This document shows, one piece after another, positions 1 through 8,154 of a stretch of 64,000 bases of DNA. Below the pieces are notes generated by a model. It saw only the letters and a program-made list of their open reading frames with translations. It ran no database searches and had not been told where the DNA came from. The DNA is from Devosia enhydra (GTDB taxonomy: Bacteria; Pseudomonadota; Alphaproteobacteria; Rhizobiales; Devosiaceae). Positions within the stretch are counted from its first letter, which is position 1. The number at the start of each line of letters is the position of its first letter. The stretch spans positions 124,001-188,000 of the forward strand of contig NZ_FPKU01000004.1 in assembly GCF_900119845.1 (NCBI RefSeq). The letters run 5' to 3'. The translations under genes were made by a program, and so were the position numbers.

Positions 1-982
1 CAGATGTCCAAAGGCGATCAAGCGCGCGATCACGTCGCCTGGCTTCTCCGAAGCGCACGCGCAACTCCGGGTCAAGTTCGGGATAGGTGTCCGCCTGGCC
101 GATAGCGTGAATATCGATCTCGGCCATCGCGGCCTGAATATGGGGGTTCTTGTCGCGCTCAATGTTTGGCAGCGCTGGGGGGTAGACGCGCGCGATCTGC
201 TCGATCGTGAAGCGCCCACCGCTGTTCTCGAGCAACATTGCCCGTTTCTCTACCTGCCCCCTAAGCCGCTTGGCGGGCGATGGAATGTTGAGCGTGCCGG
301 GAAGGCGCATGATGCGATCGATATTCTGCACCGCATCGCCGTCCAGAGCCTGACTTATGCCGGCACCCAGTGCTTCAGCCTCTTCGCCACAGTCTGCGGC
401 GCTCATCTTGTCCGCGAGGATCCAGAACGCCTGCACGCCACCGCCGCTGTCGACCAGCAGGGTAGGTGGGCACTGCTGGCCCTTCAGCGCCTCAGCCTTC
501 GCCAGCAAGCTCGTCCGCTCAGCCTTAAAATGCTCGGCAGGGTCCGCCCCCGCTTCCGGTTTGGCTGGATCGAGATCCAGGCAGACAGCGCGGATCTGCG
601 AGATATGCCTCTTGGCAAGCTTACCGTCCGGCGCCCCGGTCATTGGCTCGTTGACACTGAAATAGAGGTTCCGGCTGCCGTTATGAGCTCGGATGTAAGC
701 TTCGATTTCAGCCCACTGCCCAGGCTCAAAGGTCCGGCCAATCAAGGGAAGCTTGTCCGTAGGATCTATGGCCACGATGTTGTGCCGCCCGTCGGGATCC
801 ATATGCTTAAGGAACACGATCGCGTCAGACGCGTCCGCGGCGATCGGTGGGCCGCTGGAAGCCGGCTCGGGCTCATGGGCGGTAACAGGAGCTGATGGCG
901 CCGCGCATATGCGGGCTGCACGTTGTTGGTCAAAGCCGCCCGCCAATTGCGGACGCTGAGCCACTGTGCTATGTATTTCCAT
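1..982 (-). CDS. RepB/AEP-like primase of the integrative element (C-terminus off window)
   Basis: An open minus-strand frame runs from an ATG at 982 to the left edge (327 codons) without a stop. The N-terminal 50 residues are Ala/Pro-rich. Then comes a region resembling the RepB-like/AEP primase domain of plasmids and phages: an acidic stretch VCLDLDPAKPE (about residues 133-143), LLVDSGGGVQAFWIL (about 177-191) and, further on, NIDRIMRLPGTLNIPSPAKR. In this family such motifs carry the metal-binding acids and the His/Arg residues that contact nucleotide. The likely role is priming replication of the excised element; a helicase domain may follow outside the window. It is the last visible gene of the minus-strand operon beginning at 2470. 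The start is uncertain because no clear ribosome binding site precedes 982. The long plus-strand frame over the same bases is a shadow. Confidence 0.72.
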   Translation of the reverse strand, partial: MEIHSTVAQRPQLAGGFDQQRAARICAAPSAPVTAHEPEPASSGPPIAADASDAIVFLKHMDPDGRHNIVAIDPTDKLPLIGRTFEPGQWAEIEAYIRAHNGSRNLYFSVNEPMTGAPDGKLAKRHISQIRAVCLDLDPAKPEAGADPAEHFKAERTSLLAKAEALKGQQCPPTLLVDSGGGVQAFWILADKMSAADCGEEAEALGAGISQALDGDAVQNIDRIMRLPGTLNIPSPAKRLRGQVEKRAMLLENSGGRFTIEQIARVYPPALPNIERDKNPHIQAAMAEIDIHAIGQADTYPELDPELRVRFGEARRRDRALDRLWTS

Positions 983-1035
983 GTTCTGTGACGCCTTATT
1001 CGGCCGGCTGCCCATGCCAGTGGGCGCCGGCTGCT

Positions 1036-1272
1036 TTATTTGGTGTTGTCGACGGCGAGGTAGATACTCGGGCGCTTACGCTTTTCGCGCAGCAGCGCGT
1101 ACAAGCTCTCAGCGGTGATGGCCTGCCTGCCGTTGATCTCCGTGGGGACAAGAGGGCCGAACTGGCGATGGTCGCGTATCCACGTCACCGAGCGACCTGC
1201 TATCCGTGCCGCATCTTTTAGAAGAATGGCGGCATCTGAAGACGGCGGGTTGTCCCGTCGAAGAGTTCCCAT
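1036..1272 (-). CDS. Small AlpA/MerR-like helix-turn-helix protein
   Basis: The product has 78 residues. Residues 13-58 (AAILLKDAARIAGRSVTWIR, then GPLVPTEINGRQAITAESLY) have the pattern of short winged helix-turn-helix proteins of the excisionase/AlpA type: a helix-turn-helix, a turn and a strand carrying a basic residue. Such proteins on mobile elements usually bend DNA for excision or regulate neighbouring genes. It lies 53 bases upstream of the primase-like gene and 80 bases after the 284-residue gene, on the same strand, so it probably belongs to the replication/excision operon. No exact family could be assigned; the DNA-binding role is inferred from the fold pattern. Confidence 0.6.
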   Translation of the reverse strand: MGTLRRDNPPSSDAAILLKDAARIAGRSVTWIRDHRQFGPLVPTEINGRQAITAESLYALLREKRKRPSIYLAVDNTK

Positions 1273-1352
1273 GGTTCACCTTCGCGATTTGGCGGTTCTG
1301 GCACGGTGCGCAAGTTAGGACCGCGAAGCTAGCGTGCTTTTCGTGGGCACTT

Positions 1353-2207
1353 TCACGCTGCTCGGCGGGCTTGCAGCAGTTTTGACCACTCTTTGATCGC
1401 TCGACTGTCGAGCGCGCAGACGGCCGAGATCGACAATCGGGCGGTCGGATCTTGTTCCGCCTCGCGGCGCCAATCGAAGATAAGGCGCGATCGCGTAGCT
1501 TTTCGCAGGTGGTGGAGGGTCAAGTGCTCGGGTTTGTAATAATCTCGCGCTCGCAGCCAAACCCCGTTTAGTACAGACCACTCCTGCGCGATTTCTTCTA
1601 ACGCCGCTGTTTGGACATCCGCTGCCTGCTGAAGTATGCGGGCTCCGTCTTTGAGTACAAAGCTGTTTAGTGCGTTTCGAATGTGGCTGGCGCTGAGATT
1701 GCGCTCTCTGCCCATACCTCGGTTCATCAAAGCAGCCGTCATGCCCATAGCCTTCCACGGCTGGCTGGCATCTGGTACGGTCAAGAAGGCCCCGGTAATA
1801 ATTCGTACAACCGTACTGCGCATTGGTCGCCAGTCTGCATGCGCCAAGCCCGAAGGGCTCTTCCCGTTGTATCGAAGCGCGGCGACTTCATTCCTAGCCA
1901 GCGATCCTAGTGCAGCGACAGCTGCGTAGTGACGAAGAAACCGCTGCCCTTCCTCGCTTGCTATGCTTTCGGAAGGTACGAAGGCCTGCAGTAATTGCCG
2001 CCCTACATTCTCGTATGCGGCTCGCAGGAACTCGGTGCGCTGTGCGCTATATTCCAGTATAATACTTTCTGAACCATCCGCCGACGGGGGCAAAGGTAGA
2101 GGCTCGCCTGTATAGATGCGCCGCTCGGTCTCAGAGAACAGCTCGCTAAGATAATAAAAGTGCGTCGAGGCTGCCTCTTCTGGATACACCTTTTTGCTCA
2201 TGTTCAT
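1353..2207 (-). CDS. Hypothetical 284-residue mobile-element protein
   Basis: I do not recognise the family. The protein is soluble-looking, with no signal peptide or membrane span, and is largely alpha-helical by composition, with many Arg, Ala and Glu residues. Its ATG overlaps the stop of the upstream HTH gene by four bases (ATGA), a strong sign of translational coupling and a real gene. Base composition is lower in GC than the chromosomal genes to the right of 4136, in keeping with acquired DNA. By position between two HTH proteins and a primase-like gene it may take part in replication, excision or regulation of the element, but nothing in the sequence shows which. Confidence 0.6.
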   Translation of the reverse strand: MNMSKKVYPEEAASTHFYYLSELFSETERRIYTGEPLPLPPSADGSESIILEYSAQRTEFLRAAYENVGRQLLQAFVPSESIASEEGQRFLRHYAAVAALGSLARNEVAALRYNGKSPSGLAHADWRPMRSTVVRIITGAFLTVPDASQPWKAMGMTAALMNRGMGRERNLSASHIRNALNSFVLKDGARILQQAADVQTAALEEIAQEWSVLNGVWLRARDYYKPEHLTLHHLRKATRSRLIFDWRREAEQDPTARLSISAVCALDSRAIKEWSKLLQARRAA

Positions 2208-2470
2208 GACATCCAGTTCTGCGCCGCGCGGGCCGATCGCTTCGCCCTAGCTGCTGCGCCTTGCTGCGATGGCGTCCACGGCTCTGCGCTTTCCATGAAG
2301 CGGATCAGGCTGTCGGTGGGGACCATGGTACGGCCGCCCAGCCGTTTGAATTCCAGCCGCCCTTCGGCCTGCGCCCGGTAGAGCGAAGCGGCCGATAGGC
2401 CCGCAATCTCACAGGCCGCGTTCATGTTCTGAAGGGGGCGGGATCGCCAGTCGAGGGTTTCATGCGCCAT
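2204..2470 (-). CDS. Excisionase-like helix-turn-helix protein
   Basis: The product has 88 residues. Residues 15-60 contain MNAACEIAGLSAASLYRAQ followed by a basic segment EFKRLGGRTMVPTDSLIRFM. This is the layout of AlpA/Xis-type DNA-binding proteins: helix, turn, recognition helix, then a beta-wing with Arg and a closing helix. It is the first gene of the minus-strand operon and is coupled (ATGA) to the 284-residue gene. The 200-base gap upstream, before the integrase stop, holds two strong palindromes that could be its own or another regulator's operators. A recombination directionality factor or operon regulator is the likely role, inferred from size, fold pattern and position next to an integrase. 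Confidence 0.65.
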   Translation of the reverse strand: MAHETLDWRSRPLQNMNAACEIAGLSAASLYRAQAEGRLEFKRLGGRTMVPTDSLIRFMESAEPWTPSQQGAAARAKRSARAAQNWMS

Positions 2471-2550
2471 TTTTCACTCCGAGTTGCTACGGAGTGCAAG
2501 TAAGGCATAGTCAAAACTGTTGTAAAGCCGGAATTTAATGCAGGTGCGCA

Positions 2551-2583
2551 AAGTATTGCCATACAACCTGTATGGCAATACTT
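2551..2583. promoter_or_regulatory. Perfect 33-bp palindrome, candidate operator
   Basis: Two perfect 15-base arms (AAGTATTGCCATACA and its complement) are separated by ACC. The site lies 81 bases upstream of the excisionase-like gene and downstream of the integrase stop. It is AT-rich and lacks a U-tract, so a repressor site is more likely than a terminator, though an RNA hairpin is possible. Confidence 0.55.
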
Positions 2584-2634
2584 GCTTTCTGAGGCGCCAA
2601 AACGGAGTAGTCCTAGATAACGCTTTGTTTTGAA

Positions 2635-2648
2635 TATCAAATTTGATA
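2635..2648. promoter_or_regulatory. 14-bp perfect palindrome TATCAAATTTGATA
   Basis: An AT-rich perfect palindrome in the same intergenic gap as the 33-bp palindrome, 23 bases past the integrase stop. It could be a second operator or a recombination accessory site; no direct evidence of function. Confidence 0.3.
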
Positions 2649-2670
2649 ATACAAATTGTCCGATTGGCGC

Positions 2671-3951
2671 TCAGAACGAGATTTGAGCCCTTCGAGATAA
2701 ATCTTCTGTGACGTCGACGATGAATGCGGAGTAATGGCGCTCCACCATCTCCGAGCTGGTGTCATGCAAGGCCGCAACGAGGCGAACGGGCAAGCCAGCG
2801 CGCAGCCCCCGGACGATTGACGAGTGCCGCAGTGCATAAGGGATGGTGCCTTCTGGCATCTCAGCCTTAGCGCATGCCAATGTCCACGGCTTGTCCATCT
2901 CGTGCGCCGTGCCCCAGGCGCGGCGTCGGTCCTTTTCCCATCTCACAGAGCCGATCTTGCGATAGCCCCACCTCTCAAGCAGGGGCGCATCAACCGGCCG
3001 CCCGTCTGCTGCCGGGCCCAAGCGGGCCATCACATCGTCAGCTAGAGGGATTGCAACTGGAGGCTTTGCTGTCGCAGCGCGCCCCTTCTTTGAGCTCGGC
3101 ATCAGGATGCGGCGCTGCTGTTGCTGCAGGGAACCAACGGTAGCCGCTGCCAGCTGCGAAAATCTGGCTCCCGTCGCCGCGGCTAGCAACACCAAGCGGC
3201 CGAAATCCCCATCGGGGTCCACGTCGAACGAGGCCGCAACGAGACGCTGGACCTGGGCATCAGAAAGGATCTGCTTTCTCGCTTCACCGGTCACCGTGTG
3301 GGCACGCGTGCCGATCCTGATCTCGTCGAGCAGGTTGGCGGGAAGTTCCCGCCGCCTCTCCTCCACGGCCGCGTTCAGCGCCGCGCGGAGATCGTTCAGG
3401 AGCCGGTTGACCGTCGAAGCCGCCAAGGGCTCTATCTCCCCGTCCTCTGACTTCGATTTTGCCAGTCCTTCCCGCCACTCTGCGATTGTGCCGGCCCTAA
3501 GCCGGGAGAGTGGAGTGGCTGCGAACTTGCTATCTGCCAAAACATGCTTGGTAAGCCGGCCGGTGGCGTTCTTGCCGTCACGGGCAGAGCGGCGCTCCCG
3601 CACCTTGCCGTATGCCTCCACCGCCGTTCGGACGGTGGGCCCGGTCGCGTCGCCCGCTCTCGATGCGGCTATTGCGTTGGCCTGCCGCTGGCCCCAGTCC
3701 AATGCGGCAGTGACGGCCTGCCGAAATTTGAGGGCGCCCGCCGGAGCGCCGTCGTCATCTGCCAGTCCCAGGCGCTCCTCGAGCCGCTTCTTGTCCAGAA
3801 TGATCTTTGCAACCCATACCCCGGCGCCGCTCGCGCCCTTACGGTATCCGAGCGACACGCCGCCTCGGCCGCCGCTCACGCCCTGCCAGTATGGGTTCTT
3901 TCGAGGCGCCAACTTGGCCCGCTTGGCGATAGTGTCGATCTCTGAAGCCAT
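2671..3951 (-). CDS. int: Tyrosine-type site-specific integrase
   Basis: This phage-integrase-family recombinase would insert and excise the element at the tRNA-Val site 140 bases away. Counting from the upstream ATG at 3993, the catalytic residues are R277 (ATGARFSQ), a Lys pair at 302-303 in the beta-hairpin, R389 in YALRHSSIVRG, H410 in VAALHDTSSEMVERHYS, and the nucleophile Y421. The N-terminal part shows an Arm-DNA-binding region (NPYWQGVSGGRGGVSLGYRK) and a SAM-like core-binding region. I chose the ATG at 3951 because a triple TCCCACA repeat that looks like a promoter/operator covers the first 14 codons of the longer version; 3993 remains possible. It points away from the att site, typical for integrases of tRNA-borne elements. 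Confidence 0.9.
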   Translation of the reverse strand: MASEIDTIAKRAKLAPRKNPYWQGVSGGRGGVSLGYRKGASGAGVWVAKIILDKKRLEERLGLADDDGAPAGALKFRQAVTAALDWGQRQANAIAASRAGDATGPTVRTAVEAYGKVRERRSARDGKNATGRLTKHVLADSKFAATPLSRLRAGTIAEWREGLAKSKSEDGEIEPLAASTVNRLLNDLRAALNAAVEERRRELPANLLDEIRIGTRAHTVTGEARKQILSDAQVQRLVAASFDVDPDGDFGRLVLLAAATGARFSQLAAATVGSLQQQQRRILMPSSKKGRAATAKPPVAIPLADDVMARLGPAADGRPVDAPLLERWGYRKIGSVRWEKDRRRAWGTAHEMDKPWTLACAKAEMPEGTIPYALRHSSIVRGLRAGLPVRLVAALHDTSSEMVERHYSAFIVDVTEDLSRRAQISF

Positions 3952-3954
3952 GTT

Positions 3955-3987
3955 TCCCACACATACGTCCCACAGTGCCGTGTGGGA
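3955..3987. promoter_or_regulatory. Triple TCCCACA motif upstream of the integrase
   Basis: TCCCACA occurs at 3955-3961 and 3968-3974 and inverted at 3981-3987; the last two form a 7-bp inverted repeat with a 6-base loop. Position directly before the integrase start suggests binding sites for an excisionase, the integrase arm domain or a repressor. Confidence 0.4.
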
Positions 3988-4088
3988 TAGCATGCAAAGC
4001 AGAAAGGGCCAACGCTTGAAAAGCCCGGGATCCCGGTGGATTATGGCTCTATCTTTTATCCAAGGCGCGAGGTATGAGGTTATGTATT

Positions 4089-4136
4089 GCCTTCACACGG
4101 CAGGGGTCACAGGTTCAATCCCTGTCGCACCCACCA
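4089..4136 (+). other. attR: truncated 3' half of tRNA-Val(CAC)
   Basis: These bases match the 3' part of a tRNA: anticodon loop TTCACAC (anticodon CAC, valine), the 3' anticodon stem, variable loop, a T-arm with GGTTCAATCC and an acceptor strand ending CGCACCCACCA. The 5' half (D-arm and GGGTGCG acceptor strand) is absent upstream, so this is not a working tRNA. Elements that integrate into a tRNA 3' end leave such a duplicate at the far boundary; the intact tRNA should lie to the left of the window. The element therefore ends here and ordinary chromosome begins at about 4137. Confidence 0.8.
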
Positions 4137-4200
4137 TCGGTCGATCGCCTGACCCAGGCATTCAGCCCCTCTTTGTGCCTGTCTTACACCCCTTGGTGAG

Positions 4201-4228
4201 TTGACGGCGCGCGTAACGGCCTTATGCT
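4201..4228 (+). promoter_or_regulatory. Sigma70-type promoter of the yej operon
   Basis: TTGACG (4201-4206), a 16-base spacer and TATGCT (4223-4228) lie 26 bases before the yejB start. A GAGG ribosome binding site is at 4246-4249. The promoter lies just outside the att site, so integration left it intact. Confidence 0.55.
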
Positions 4229-4253
4229 TAAAGCACTTTTTGCGTGAGGTCCG

Positions 4254-5363
4254 ATGGGCGCCTATATCGTCAGACGCCTTTTGCTGATGATTCCGACGGT
4301 GCTCGGCATCATGGCGATCTCGTTCGTCGTGGTGCAGTTCGCGCCGGGCGGGCCGGTGGAACAGGTGCTGGCGCAGATTTCCGGCTCGAGCTCTGGCGCC
4401 CTTGGCCGCGTCACCGGCACGGCGGGGGGTGATTTCGAGGGCCAGAGCGCGGCAACGCCTTCGCCTCAGGGCGAGGCCAGCCAGTATCGCGGCTCGCGCG
4501 GGCTGTCGCCCGAATTCGTGGCATCGATCGAGCGGCAGTTCGGCTTCGACAGGCCACCGCTCGAGCGGTTCGGCAAGATGCTGTGGGATTATCTGCGCTT
4601 CGATTTCGGCCGCTCCTATTTCCGCGATATCGCGGTGGTCGACCTCATCATCGAAAAAATGCCGGTCTCGATTTCGCTCGGGCTCTGGATGACGCTCCTG
4701 AGCTACGGCATCTCGATTCCCCTGGGCATCGCCAAGGCGGTGCGCGACGGCAGCCGGTTCGACGTCTGGACCTCGGGCGTCATCATCATCGGCTACGCCC
4801 TGCCGGGGTTCCTGATCGCTATCCTGCTGGTCGTGCTGTTTGCCGGGGGCAGCTTCTGGTCGATCTTCCCGTTGCGCGGATTGACGTCGGACAATTTCGC
4901 CAGCCTGCCCTGGTACGGCCAGATCCTCGATTATGCCTGGCACATGACGCTGCCAGTGGTGGCGATGGCTTTCGGGGCCTTCGCGACCTCGACGCTTCTG
5001 GTCAAGAACTCGTTCCTCGACGAGATCCGCAAGCAATATGTCACCACCGCCCGCGCCAAGGGGCTGACGGAGCGGCGGGTGCTTTACGGACACGTCTTCC
5101 GCAACGCCATGCTGCTGGTCATCGCCAGCTTTCCCGCCGCGTTCGTCGGTGCGTTCCTGGGCGGATCGCTGTTGATCGAGACGATCTTCTCGCTCGACGG
5201 GCTCGGGCTCCTGGGCTTTGAATCGGTGGTCAACCGCGATTATCCGGTGGTCTTTGCCACGCTCTACATCTTCTCGCTCATCGGCCTCGTGGTCGGGCTC
5301 ATCTCCGACCTCGCCTATATGTGGGTCGATCCGCGCATCGATTTCGAGGGGCGGGGCGGCTGA
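4254..5363 (+). CDS. yejB: Peptide ABC transporter permease YejB
   Basis: First inner-membrane subunit of a YejABEF-type importer, which takes up oligopeptides and some peptide antibiotics such as microcin C. The 369-residue protein has an N-terminal membrane helix ([18 protein letters not shown]), a long periplasmic segment of about 110 residues with a low-complexity Gly/Ser part, and then the BPD_transp_1 core with five more helices. The coupling (EAA) loop is [20 protein letters not shown], which contacts the ATPase. It ends [11 protein letters not shown], the usual YejB tail. It is the first gene of a four-gene operon with start-stop overlaps throughout. Length and motifs fit YejB well. 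Confidence 0.93.
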   Translation: MGAYIVRRLLLMIPTVLGIMAISFVVVQFAPGGPVEQVLAQISGSSSGALGRVTGTAGGDFEGQSAATPSPQGEASQYRGSRGLSPEFVASIERQFGFDRPPLERFGKMLWDYLRFDFGRSYFRDIAVVDLIIEKMPVSISLGLWMTLLSYGISIPLGIAKAVRDGSRFDVWTSGVIIIGYALPGFLIAILLVVLFAGGSFWSIFPLRGLTSDNFASLPWYGQILDYAWHMTLPVVAMAFGAFATSTLLVKNSFLDEIRKQYVTTARAKGLTERRVLYGHVFRNAMLLVIASFPAAFVGAFLGGSLLIETIFSLDGLGLLGFESVVNRDYPVVFATLYIFSLIGLVVGLISDLAYMWVDPRIDFEGRGG

Positions 5364-6484
5364 TGGCTGAGGCTGCGCTGGAGCGGCGTCCGCGTCTTTC
5401 GCCCATCAACCAGCGGCGATGGCGGGTCTTTCGCGCCAATGGCCGCGGGTTCTGGTCGCTCATCCTGTTTGCCCTGCTGTTCTTCGTGACCCTCGGCGCC
5501 GAATTCGTCGCCAATGATCGCCCGATCGTTGCGAGCTACAAGGGCGAGCTGCTGTTTCCCGCCTTCGTCGATTATCCGGAAAGCAAGTTCGGCGGCTTTC
5601 TCGCCTCCACCGCCTGGCGCGATCGCTTCATCATCGAGGAAGTCGAGGCCAATGGCTGGATGCTCTGGCCGCCGATCCGCTTTTCCTATCGCACGGTCGA
5701 CGAGGCCCTGCCTGTTCCGGCGCCCGCCCCGCCCTTCTGGACAATGGACCGCTCCGAACTCTGCCAGCGCATGCCGCTGGGCGTCGGCGACCCGGGCTGC
5801 ACGATGGGCAATTTCCACTGGCTCGGCACCGACGATCAGGGCCGCGACGTGGTGGCCCGCCTCATCCACGGCTTCCGCATCTCGGTGCTGTTCGGACTGG
5901 TGCTGACCGGCCTTTCCAGCGTCATCGGCGTCGCGGCCGGGGCGGTTCAGGGCTATTTCGGCGGCTGGATCGACCTTCTAGCGCAGCGCTTCATCGAGAT
6001 CTGGACGGCGATCCCGGCGCTTTATCTGCTGCTGATCATATCGAGCGTCATCGCCCCGAGCTTCTGGGTGCTGCTGGGCATATTGCTGCTGTTTTCCTGG
6101 GTGGCACTGGTGGGCGTGGTGCGGGCCGAATTCCTCCGGGGGCGCAATCTCGAATATGTGCTGGCGGCCCGCGCGCTGGGCGTGCCCGATCGCACCATCA
6201 TGTGGCGCCATGTGCTGCCCAATGCGATGGTGGCGACGCTGACCTTCCTGCCCTTCATCCTCGGCGGATCGATCACGACGCTGACCTCGCTCGACTTTCT
6301 CGGCTTCGGACTGCCGGCGGGCTCGCCCTCGCTCGGCGAACTCCTGGCGCAGGGCAAGAACAACCTGCAGGCCCCGTGGCTCGGCATTTCAGGCTTCGTG
6401 GTCATCGCGCTCATGCTCTCGCTGCTCGTCTTCATCGGCGAAGCGGTGCGCGATGCCTTCGATCCACGCAAGGCGCTGCGATGA
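5363..6484 (+). CDS. yejE: Peptide ABC transporter permease YejE
   Basis: Second permease of the Yej importer, 373 residues from the ATG at 5363, which overlaps the yejB stop as TGATG. The N-terminal motif LSPINQRRWRVFRANGRGFWSL is the OppC_N-type start of YejE, followed by one membrane helix, a long periplasmic domain (YPESKFGGFL, FHWLGTDDQGRDVVARL) and the BPD_transp_1 helices. The coupling loop AARALGVPDRTIMWRHVLPN is clear. It ends in FDPRKALR. With YejB it forms the channel for peptide uptake. An in-frame ATG 42 bases upstream lies inside yejB and was not chosen. Confidence 0.93.
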   Translation: MAEAALERRPRLSPINQRRWRVFRANGRGFWSLILFALLFFVTLGAEFVANDRPIVASYKGELLFPAFVDYPESKFGGFLASTAWRDRFIIEEVEANGWMLWPPIRFSYRTVDEALPVPAPAPPFWTMDRSELCQRMPLGVGDPGCTMGNFHWLGTDDQGRDVVARLIHGFRISVLFGLVLTGLSSVIGVAAGAVQGYFGGWIDLLAQRFIEIWTAIPALYLLLIISSVIAPSFWVLLGILLLFSWVALVGVVRAEFLRGRNLEYVLAARALGVPDRTIMWRHVLPNAMVATLTFLPFILGGSITTLTSLDFLGFGLPAGSPSLGELLAQGKNNLQAPWLGISGFVVIALMLSLLVFIGEAVRDAFDPRKALR

Positions 6485-8154
6485 CCATGGCGGCGCCCCT
6501 GCTTTCGGTCGAAGGCCTCGCGATAGACTTCCGCGATGGCGAGCGGATAACCCCCGCCGTGCGTGGCATCGATTTTTCCATCGCGCCGGGCGAGACGCTG
6601 GCGCTCGTGGGCGAATCAGGCTCGGGCAAGTCGGTGACGGCCCTTTCGATCCTCAAACTTTTGCCGCCCAGTGCCGAAGTTTCGCCGGCCAGCCGCGTGC
6701 TGTTCGAGGGGCGCAATCTGGCCACGGCCTCCGAGCCGGAACTCCGCGCCGTGCGCGGCAACCGCATTGCCATGATCTTCCAGGAGCCGATGAGTTCGCT
6801 CAATCCGCTGCACACGGTGGAGCGCCAGATCGGCGAAATTCTGTCGGTGCATCGCGGGCTGGGCCGGGCGGCGACCCGCGCCCGCACCCTTGAACTGCTG
6901 GCGCAGGTCGGCATTCCCGATGGCGAGGCGCGGCTTGCGAGCTTCCCCCATCAACTCTCGGGCGGGCAGCGGCAGCGGGTGATGATCGCCATGGCGCTGG
7001 CCAATGAGCCGGCTCTGCTGATCGCCGACGAGCCGACCACCGCCCTCGACGTCACCATCCAGGCCCAGATCCTGTCCCTGCTCAAGCAGTTGCAGCGCCA
7101 GCTGGGCATGGCGATGCTGTTCATCACCCATGATCTGGGCATCGTGCGCCGCATGGCCGACCGGGTCTGCGTGATGCAGAAAGGCGAGATCGTCGAGACC
7201 GCGCCGACGGCACGGCTCTTTTCCGCCCCCACCCATCCCTACACACAGCATCTGCTCGATGCCCAGCCGCATCCGGCCCCGCTACCCCTGGCGGCCGACG
7301 CCCCCGTCCTCGCTGCGGTCAGCGATCTCAAGGTCTGGTTCCCGGTGCGGCGGGGCCTGTTCCGCCGGGTTGTGGGCCATGTGAAGGCTGTCGATGGGGT
7401 GAGCTTTTCGGTGCGCGAGGGCGAGACCCTCGGCATCGTGGGGGAATCGGGGTCGGGCAAGACGACGCTGGGGCAGGCGCTGCTCGGGCTCGTGCCCTCG
7501 ACCGGCGAGATCCGCTTTGCCGGCGCCCCGCTGCCCACCGGCAAGAAGGGCCTGCGCGCGGCGCGACGGCACATGCAGATCGTCTTTCAGGACCCGTTCG
7601 GCTCGCTGAGCCCGCGTCTGCCGGTCAGCGATATCGTCGAAGAAGGCTTGCGGGTGCATTTTCCCGCTCTCGACGCAGCCGAGCGCGACGCCAAGGTCGT
7701 GGCGGCGCTCGCCGAGGTCGGGCTCGATCCGGCGCAGCGCTTTCGCTATCCGCATGAATTTTCGGGCGGGCAGCGCCAGCGCATCGCCATTGCCCGGGCG
7801 CTGGTGCTCGAGCCGCGCCTCATCGTGCTCGATGAACCCACATCGGCGCTCGATGCCAGCGTGCAGGTACAGGTCATCGCGCTTCTGCGCAGCCTGCAGC
7901 AGAAAAAGCGCCTCGCCTATGCCTTCATCTCGCATGACCTGCGGGTGGTGCGTGCCTTGTCGCACCGGGTGATGGTGATGCAGGCGGGCCGGGTGGTCGA
8001 AGAGGGCGATGCCGAGAGCCTCTTTGCAAGGCCCAGGGCCGACTACACCCGGCTCCTGCTCGCGGCCGCGCTCGACCCCTCGTCGAGCGGGGACGACGAC
8101 AGGCCCCGGACGGGCTATACTCCCCAAAACTCGGATGGTTCGGAGACCCCATGA
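6481..8154 (+). CDS. yejF: Peptide ABC transporter ATP-binding protein YejF (double ATPase)
   Basis: This ATPase has two fused nucleotide-binding domains, the YejF arrangement (557 residues), and powers YejBE. The first domain has Walker [12 protein letters not shown], signature LSGGQRQRV and Walker [14 protein letters not shown]. The second has Walker [12 protein letters not shown], signature FSGGQRQRI and Walker [14 protein letters not shown]. Each is followed by a His switch (ITHDLG, ISHDLR). The ATG at 6481 overlaps the yejE stop (ATGA), and the stop overlaps the next gene the same way, so all four genes are probably co-translated. Confidence 0.95.
   Translation: MTMAAPLLSVEGLAIDFRDGERITPAVRGIDFSIAPGETLALVGESGSGKSVTALSILKLLPPSAEVSPASRVLFEGRNLATASEPELRAVRGNRIAMIFQEPMSSLNPLHTVERQIGEILSVHRGLGRAATRARTLELLAQVGIPDGEARLASFPHQLSGGQRQRVMIAMALANEPALLIADEPTTALDVTIQAQILSLLKQLQRQLGMAMLFITHDLGIVRRMADRVCVMQKGEIVETAPTARLFSAPTHPYTQHLLDAQPHPAPLPLAADAPVLAAVSDLKVWFPVRRGLFRRVVGHVKAVDGVSFSVREGETLGIVGESGSGKTTLGQALLGLVPSTGEIRFAGAPLPTGKKGLRAARRHMQIVFQDPFGSLSPRLPVSDIVEEGLRVHFPALDAAERDAKVVAALAEVGLDPAQRFRYPHEFSGGQRQRIAIARALVLEPRLIVLDEPTSALDASVQVQVIALLRSLQQKKRLAYAFISHDLRVVRALSHRVMVMQAGRVVEEGDAESLFARPRADYTRLLLAAALDPSSSGDDDRPRTGYTPQNSDGSETP

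Noticed and set aside
107-895. 262-codon plus-strand open frame at the left edge
   Set aside because: Shadow of the minus-strand primase-like gene, whose translation has clear motifs, while this frame has none.
4025-4036. 12-bp palindrome CCGGGATCCCGG upstream of the integrase
   Set aside because: Isolated and compatible with chance in GC-rich DNA; no link to a feature.
4081-4136. Functional tRNA gene
   Set aside because: The D-arm and the 5' acceptor strand are absent; only the 3' half is present, so it is an attachment-site duplicate.
3107-4204. 365-codon plus-strand open frame over the integrase
   Set aside because: Antisense to the integrase and composition-driven; it also runs through the att site without homology.
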